Positions 16,769-19,861 of a stretch of 19,861 bases of DNA are shown here, in pieces; within the stretch, counting starts at the first letter, position 1, and every line of letters starts with the position of its first letter. A program made the position numbers and the translations under genes. The notes beneath the pieces are model-generated. The model saw nothing but the letters and a program-made list of their open reading frames with translations, was not told where the DNA came from and ran no database searches. This DNA comes from CAZFHP01 sp964519365 (lineage in GTDB: Bacteria > Babelota > Babeliae > Babelales > RVW-14), in NCBI GenBank assembly GCA_964519365.1, contig CAZFHP010000027.1:1-19861 (forward strand), given 5' to 3'.

Positions 16769-16801
16769 ATCACTTTTTTGATAAAGTAGTTATAAGTGAT
16801 T
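16769..16801 (-). terminator. Weak candidate terminator overlapping the ATPase gene end
   Basis: On the - strand AATCACTT (16801-16794) and AAGTGATT (16776-16769) can pair in an 8-base stem with a 17-base loop, followed by a run of T. The stem is AT-rich and its second half overlaps the TGA stop, so it would be a weak intrinsic terminator. It could end the ATPase transcript before it runs against the zinc-ribbon lipoprotein gene. Confidence 0.35.
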
Positions 16802-17972
16802 GTGGGTTTTCAAAGTAGATAACCGTATTTGCATATCGACGTTGAAATGGTCTATCGATGTTACTTGCAACAATGAAATTTTTCCCTTCTGGATAATGTT
16901 TTCTAAACGTGTCGACATTTTTCTTAAAAGAAGACGACAGTGATGAGCTTGTAAATTTGCATTCAACGATATTAAGAGAATTGTCTTTTTTATTGTGCAG
17001 AACAATATCGATTTCATGGCCGCGTTTGTCGCGCCAATAATGAATATCGTGTGTTTGCAAGTTTCCGTGAATTTCGTTTAAGACGCAGTGTTCCCATAAG
17101 AATCCTAAGTCTTCTTTTCTTAGTTCTCGCCAGCCTTTAGCATAGCAAACAAAACCTGTGTCAAAACCATATACTTTTGGGGCAGAAATAATCTCAGTTG
17201 GTTTATGTGTGGAATATGGTCGGATTACGTGAACAATAAATGTTGCTTCAAGAACAGCAAGGTAATTAGCAATGGTTTGTCTACTTACTTCACATGGAGC
17301 TGTAAATTTACTTGCTTCAAACTGCCCTCCGCTACGAGCCAACAAAAGCTCTGCAAATTTTTGAAAAGAGTAACGCTTTCCTACACTGAACAGATCTTGA
17401 ATATCTTTTGCCCAGTAGGCATCAATCCATTCTTTTAAGTCATCTTCAGGCAGGTTCTTTGATGCGAAAAATGAAGGAAGGCCCCCAAATAAAAATCGAT
17501 GCTGAAGGCTTACGCTGCCGAAAGGTTCCATTTCGTGCAAAAGTAGGGGTGTTAACCAAATTTCTTTTTTACGCCCAGTCAATGTATCTTTAAATTTTGC
17601 ACTGGCTCCTAGCGTAGAAGACCCAGTTGCAATGATTTTTACTGTTGGATAATGGTCTGCTGCAAGTTTTAATAATTCTGAAGGATTATCAAGGCGATGT
17701 ATTTCATCAAGTACGATGCGTTTTTCTTTTTGTGATGCTAAAAAACTTTCAGGATCCTCAAGTATTTGGCGTACACGTGGTCGCTCACAGTCAAAATATT
17801 CAATGTTTTTGAGGCTTAGGCAAAGACTTGTTTTGCCAACTCGTCTGATACCCATAAGCCAGATAACATTTCTTTGCTGCCAAGCTCGTTCGATTAATTG
17901 TTGCCAAAATGGACGATTGATTAACACTTTAAGGTCCTTTTGTCTTATTTTTTTTATACTTTTTGATACCAA
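16770..17972 (-). CDS. AAA ATPase with C-terminal DUF4143 domain
   Basis: A 400-residue protein of the AAA_14/DUF4143 type, a mobile family of unknown role. Walker A is G41-IRRVGKTS49, Walker B ends in LDE (D89, E90), and IIATGSS is a sensor-1-like segment near 113. The C-terminal half shows DUF4143 marks: FGGLPSFF, the helix-turn-helix-like SRQTIANYLAVLEATF, KVYGFDTGF, LWEHCVLNEI, and a nuclease-fold-like W-R-D-x-x-G-H-E-I-D with VECKF near 317-342. The frame has TAA two codons before the first usable start, a TTG at 17972-17970. The next ATG would remove Walker A, so TTG is the start. No ribosome binding site is visible. The TTG lies inside the arm of a large inverted repeat. Orientation is opposite to its left neighbour. 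It was probably acquired by transfer, an inference from family habit and the flanking repeats. Confidence 0.85.
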   Translation of the reverse strand: MVSKSIKKIRQKDLKVLINRPFWQQLIERAWQQRNVIWLMGIRRVGKTSLCLSLKNIEYFDCERPRVRQILEDPESFLASQKEKRIVLDEIHRLDNPSELLKLAADHYPTVKIIATGSSTLGASAKFKDTLTGRKKEIWLTPLLLHEMEPFGSVSLQHRFLFGGLPSFFASKNLPEDDLKEWIDAYWAKDIQDLFSVGKRYSFQKFAELLLARSGGQFEASKFTAPCEVSRQTIANYLAVLEATFIVHVIRPYSTHKPTEIISAPKVYGFDTGFVCYAKGWRELRKEDLGFLWEHCVLNEIHGNLQTHDIHYWRDKRGHEIDIVLHNKKDNSLNIVECKFTSSSLSSSFKKNVDTFRKHYPEGKNFIVASNIDRPFQRRYANTVIYFENPQSLITTLSKK

Positions 17973-18031
17973 ATGTTAACTTAGCTTAACACATAGTCGG
18001 ACTATGTGCAAACAGACTTAACATCTGGTAT
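17966..18031. promoter_or_regulatory. Nested inverted repeat at the ATPase gene start
   Basis: The inner palindrome is CACATAGTC-G-GACTATGTG (17990-18008), perfect over 9+9 bases. Around the same centre, ATACCAAATGTTAA (17966-17979) pairs with TTAACATCTGGTAT (18018-18031) with one mismatch in 14. The TTG start of the ATPase is in the left arm and the inner palindrome is 18 bases upstream of it. That position suits an operator, perhaps with TTGCAC and TAAGCT as poor -35/-10 elements on either side. It could also form a cruciform or RNA hairpin, or be the end of a mobile cassette. Confidence 0.6.
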
Positions 18032-18040
18032 GGTCGAATT

Positions 18041-18124
18041 ATGTGTCATCAAAGCTTCAGCCCCCGCTTGGGGCATTGTTATTGCCCATATTGTCGCAGG
18101 AAAACTCTTTTGAGCTCTCGTTAA
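18041..18124 (+). pseudogene. Displaced 3' fragment of the zinc-ribbon lipoprotein gene
   Basis: An ATG at 18041 opens a 27-codon frame whose product (MCHQSFSPRLGHCYCPYC, then RRKTLLSSR) matches the last 26 residues and stop of the lipoprotein at 16667-16747 at 21 positions. The similarity begins at TGT (18044), exactly where the ATGGTCGAATTATGTG motif next to the ATPase palindrome ends. Only one of the four CxxC pairs is whole, so it cannot form the parent's zinc ribbons. Most likely it is a leftover of gene duplication or of insertion of the ATPase segment. It overlaps the ankyrin gene on the other strand. Confidence 0.7.
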
Positions 18125-18593
18125 GACTTGTTTTTTGGGTTTCTTTTGTTGATTCTGTTAAATTATCAGAACGATTTGAGCTGAGAAGAAAACGCCGTGC
18201 ATAAAGAAGTGCAAATTGTTTACGTTCTTCAATTGCTTGTTGTATAACAAGTGCCATGTCTTCTGACGCAATATCCCAGGCGTTTGTTCTATGCAAAATA
18301 CTTGGTACATTTGGATCAGCTCCTGCTAAAATAAGCAAGTGTGCGATTTTTTTGTTTTTTCCCATTATGGCCCAATGTAATGGTGTGTGTCCATATGCTT
18401 TGTCTGGGACATTAATATTTTTTGTTCTTTGTATAAACGTTAGCACTGTTGCAATATCCCCCTTAAATGCAGCCCTATGATATTTGCTTGGCTCGCATCG
18501 TTCTAATTTGGGGCGTTCAAGTTGTGCAAATATACTTACAGGCATAAGCATTACGAATAACAAGAATATTTTTTGTTTTATGTGCTTGGACAT
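18057..18593 (-). CDS. Secreted ankyrin-repeat protein
   Basis: A 178-residue protein with a signal peptide at residues 1-24 (two lysines, hydrophobic core, cleavage after SIFA). Ankyrin repeats follow at about 37-115: YHRAAFKGDIATVLTFI, then the consensus-like GHTPLHWAIMGKNKKIAHLL and LAGADPNVPS, then NAWDIASEDMALVIQQAI. AAAGGGGG lies 4 bases before the start. The last 21 residues (from NESSKEF to the end) are read antisense from the displaced zinc-ribbon fragment, so the C-terminus is probably new. Exported ankyrin proteins in host-associated bacteria can act on host proteins, but a periplasmic role is equally possible. The gene is downstream of gpsA with its own candidate promoter. Confidence 0.82.
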   Translation of the reverse strand: MSKHIKQKIFLLFVMLMPVSIFAQLERPKLERCEPSKYHRAAFKGDIATVLTFIQRTKNINVPDKAYGHTPLHWAIMGKNKKIAHLLILAGADPNVPSILHRTNAWDIASEDMALVIQQAIEERKQFALLYARRFLLSSNRSDNLTESTKETQKTSLNESSKEFSCDNMGNNNAPSGG

Positions 18594-18654
18594 CGTTCCC
18601 CCTTTATAGTTTTTGATCCCCTAATAACTACGAGTATAAGTATAGATAGCCTAG

Positions 18655-18684
18655 ATTATATTTGTCTATAATTTACACAAGCAA
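18655..18684 (-). promoter_or_regulatory. Candidate promoter of the ankyrin gene
   Basis: On the - strand TTGCTT (18684-18679) is followed after 18 bases by a perfect TATAAT (18660-18655), about 60 bases before the ankyrin start at 18593. The -35 element lies within the last codons of gpsA. The -35 hexamer is the same as in the candidate promoter at 7914. Confidence 0.45.
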
Positions 18685-19665
18685 CGAAGAAACAGGCTTG
18701 TTCTTGAAAATAATTTCGTATGTTGCTTTGCATAAAGATAGTGAGAGATTCTTTTTTTCGAGAATTTGATAAATAGACTTAATTGTATTAAGCCCTTCGG
18801 GCAACGCTGCAAAGACGTCATGTAAGTCTTCTATTGAACGACCTTGGGCTAGTAACCTTCCAGATTTTAAGTTTTTACTAAGCGTGCCTGTGCAACTGAG
18901 TATCATGTCTCCAAGGCCTGAGAGCCCATAAATAGTTTCTGCTTGGCCATTAAAATGTGATGCCAGATGGGCCATTTCTTTTAGACCCTGTGTTAAAATA
19001 TAGGCAATAGTATTATCTTTGTAGCCAGCGCCTTGTGCTAGACCAACGGCTAGAGCAATAACGTTTTTAAAGGCACCGCCAATCTGGACACCCGTAGTGT
19101 CAGAACTTTTGAGTGTGCGTAAGTATGGGGTGCTGAGAAGTGTTTCGAGTTCGTTTAAAATAGTTTCGTTTTTGCTTGGAATATGTACGCCTGTAAATTG
19201 TTTTTCAAGCAAGTCTTTTGAAAAGCTTGGACCGCCAAGAACAGCTGTGCAGAGCTTATGCCCATAAATATCTTCAAGTATTTGAGTGGGGAGCAAGTGC
19301 GTTTTGTCTTCTATTCCTTTGCTTAACATGACCCATGTTGCTTCTTGTGTGTTATTATTTGTATCAAGATTTTTAATCTTTTGTATGATGTTTCGCAAGA
19401 ATTTTACGGGTACAGCTTCAAAGATCCAGTCAGTATTTTCTACTGCTTGAGCGAGATTACATGTTGGGATAATATTTTTACTGAGTGTTATATCTGGAGA
19501 AATATAGCGTGAGTTTTTTTGTTTGGTTTGTATGTCATATGCAACTTCTTGTTCATAGCACCAGAGCTTAACGCGATTGTTGTTTTCTGCCAAAACCTGA
19601 GCTATTGCTGTTCCCCATGCGCCAGCACAAAGAACAGTGATAGTATTTTTATTTTTTGGGTTCAT
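18673..19665 (-). CDS. gpsA: NAD(P)-dependent glycerol-3-phosphate dehydrogenase
   Basis: A 330-residue cytosolic enzyme that reduces dihydroxyacetone phosphate to sn-glycerol-3-phosphate, the backbone for phospholipids and the precursor of PlsC's substrate. Family marks: an N-terminal Rossmann start (TVLCAGAWGTAIA), VMLSKGIE, AVLGGPSFSKD, GGAFKNVIALAVGLAQG with a catalytic lysine, and GLSGLGDMILSCTG. Length is normal. The dinucleotide loop reads C13-A-G-A-W-G, where GxGxxG is expected, so the first glycine is a cysteine. The rest of the motifs look intact. The start is 5 bases after the uppS stop with no clear ribosome binding site, suggesting coupled translation. The lipid-pathway link with uppS is loose, as both serve the envelope. 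Confidence 0.93.
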   Translation of the reverse strand: MNPKNKNTITVLCAGAWGTAIAQVLAENNNRVKLWCYEQEVAYDIQTKQKNSRYISPDITLSKNIIPTCNLAQAVENTDWIFEAVPVKFLRNIIQKIKNLDTNNNTQEATWVMLSKGIEDKTHLLPTQILEDIYGHKLCTAVLGGPSFSKDLLEKQFTGVHIPSKNETILNELETLLSTPYLRTLKSSDTTGVQIGGAFKNVIALAVGLAQGAGYKDNTIAYILTQGLKEMAHLASHFNGQAETIYGLSGLGDMILSCTGTLSKNLKSGRLLAQGRSIEDLHDVFAALPEGLNTIKSIYQILEKKNLSLSLCKATYEIIFKNKPVSSLLV

Positions 19666-19670
19666 AATAT

Positions 19671-19861
19671 TTATGCGCCGAAGTTTCTTTGTACGTGGGT
19701 AAACTTATACAGAGATTTTTCCAAAATTTGTTCTGTGATTTCTGGCCAGAAATAGTCGAGAAATAAAAACTCGCTATACGCTGCTTGATAGAGTAAGAAA
19801 TTACTTAGGCGTGTTGCGCCACTTGTTCGAATAATAAGATCTGGATCGGGAATTCCCGTAG
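19671..19861 (-). CDS. uppS: Isoprenyl (undecaprenyl) diphosphate synthase, C-terminal part
   Basis: The frame is open to the right edge of the window and gives 62 full codons before a TAA at 19673-19671. The residues show the C-terminal signature of cis-prenyltransferases: GIPDPDLIIRTSG, RLSNFLLYQAAYSEFLF, FWPE and a final QRNFGA. The enzyme extends farnesyl diphosphate to the C55 carrier lipid used in peptidoglycan and surface polysaccharide synthesis. The usual RTSGE or RTGGE reads RTSGA here, so a conserved glutamate near the substrate site is replaced. The glutamate in AYSE, a magnesium ligand in the family, is kept. The N-terminal catalytic aspartate lies outside the window. It is probably co-transcribed with gpsA. 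Confidence 0.9.
   Translation of the reverse strand, partial: TGIPDPDLIIRTSGATRLSNFLLYQAAYSEFLFLDYFWPEITEQILEKSLYKFTHVQRNFGA

Noticed and set aside
1..19861. tRNA, rRNA, CRISPR or transposase genes
   Set aside because: Reading both strands of the gaps showed no cloverleaf-like sequence, no spaced repeat array and no transposase or integrase motif. A covariance-model scan was not possible here.

Overview
The window is an AT-rich, gene-dense stretch of bacterial chromosome with about 19 coding regions, short gaps and long co-directional runs. Membrane and lipid genes suggest a Gram-negative-type cell: an MsbA-like exporter, a complete set of Bat-type proteins, a lipoprotein, PlsC, GpsA and the end of UppS. 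A secreted ankyrin-repeat protein, many membrane proteins of no recognised family and a lysine-tailed topoisomerase I would fit a host-associated lineage such as Candidatus Dependentiae (TM6). That placement is an inference; no rRNA or marker gene in the window fixes it.

Layout. (1) Bases 1-5231, + strand: a cut-off Cys-rich protein end, a small ferredoxin, a long-chain acyl-CoA synthetase-like enzyme, a CNNM/CorC-type protein and an ABC exporter, closely spaced and probably one operon. (2) Bases 5293-7710, - strand: topoisomerase I, convergent with the ABC gene, with a lysine-rich N-terminal tail and four C-terminal zinc ribbons. (3) Bases 7711-7993: divergent intergenic region with a candidate promoter for each direction. 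(4) Bases 7994-16141, + strand: an eight-gene run made of two paralogous membrane proteins, PlsC, then BatA, BatB, BatC, BatD and BatE. The MoxR ATPase and DUF58 protein that usually accompany Bat genes are not in the window. (5) Bases 16241-18593: an accessory patch. It holds a lipoprotein with a glycine zipper and two zinc ribbons, an AAA/DUF4143 ATPase on the - strand with a large palindrome at its start, a displaced second copy of the 3' end of the zinc-ribbon gene, and a secreted ankyrin protein whose C-terminus is read from the opposite strand of that copy. (6) Bases 18673-19861, - strand: gpsA, and upstream of it the C-terminal part of uppS.

How the genes fit together. Acyl-CoA synthetase, PlsC and GpsA all serve glycerophospholipid synthesis, UppS supplies the lipid carrier for the cell wall, and the Bat proteins and the exporter work in the envelope. 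The least explained part is the ATPase patch at about 16.7-18.1 kb, where a diverged 81-base gene-end repeat flanks the ATPase and a nested inverted repeat lies across its start codon. No rRNA, tRNA, CRISPR array or recognisable transposase was seen.
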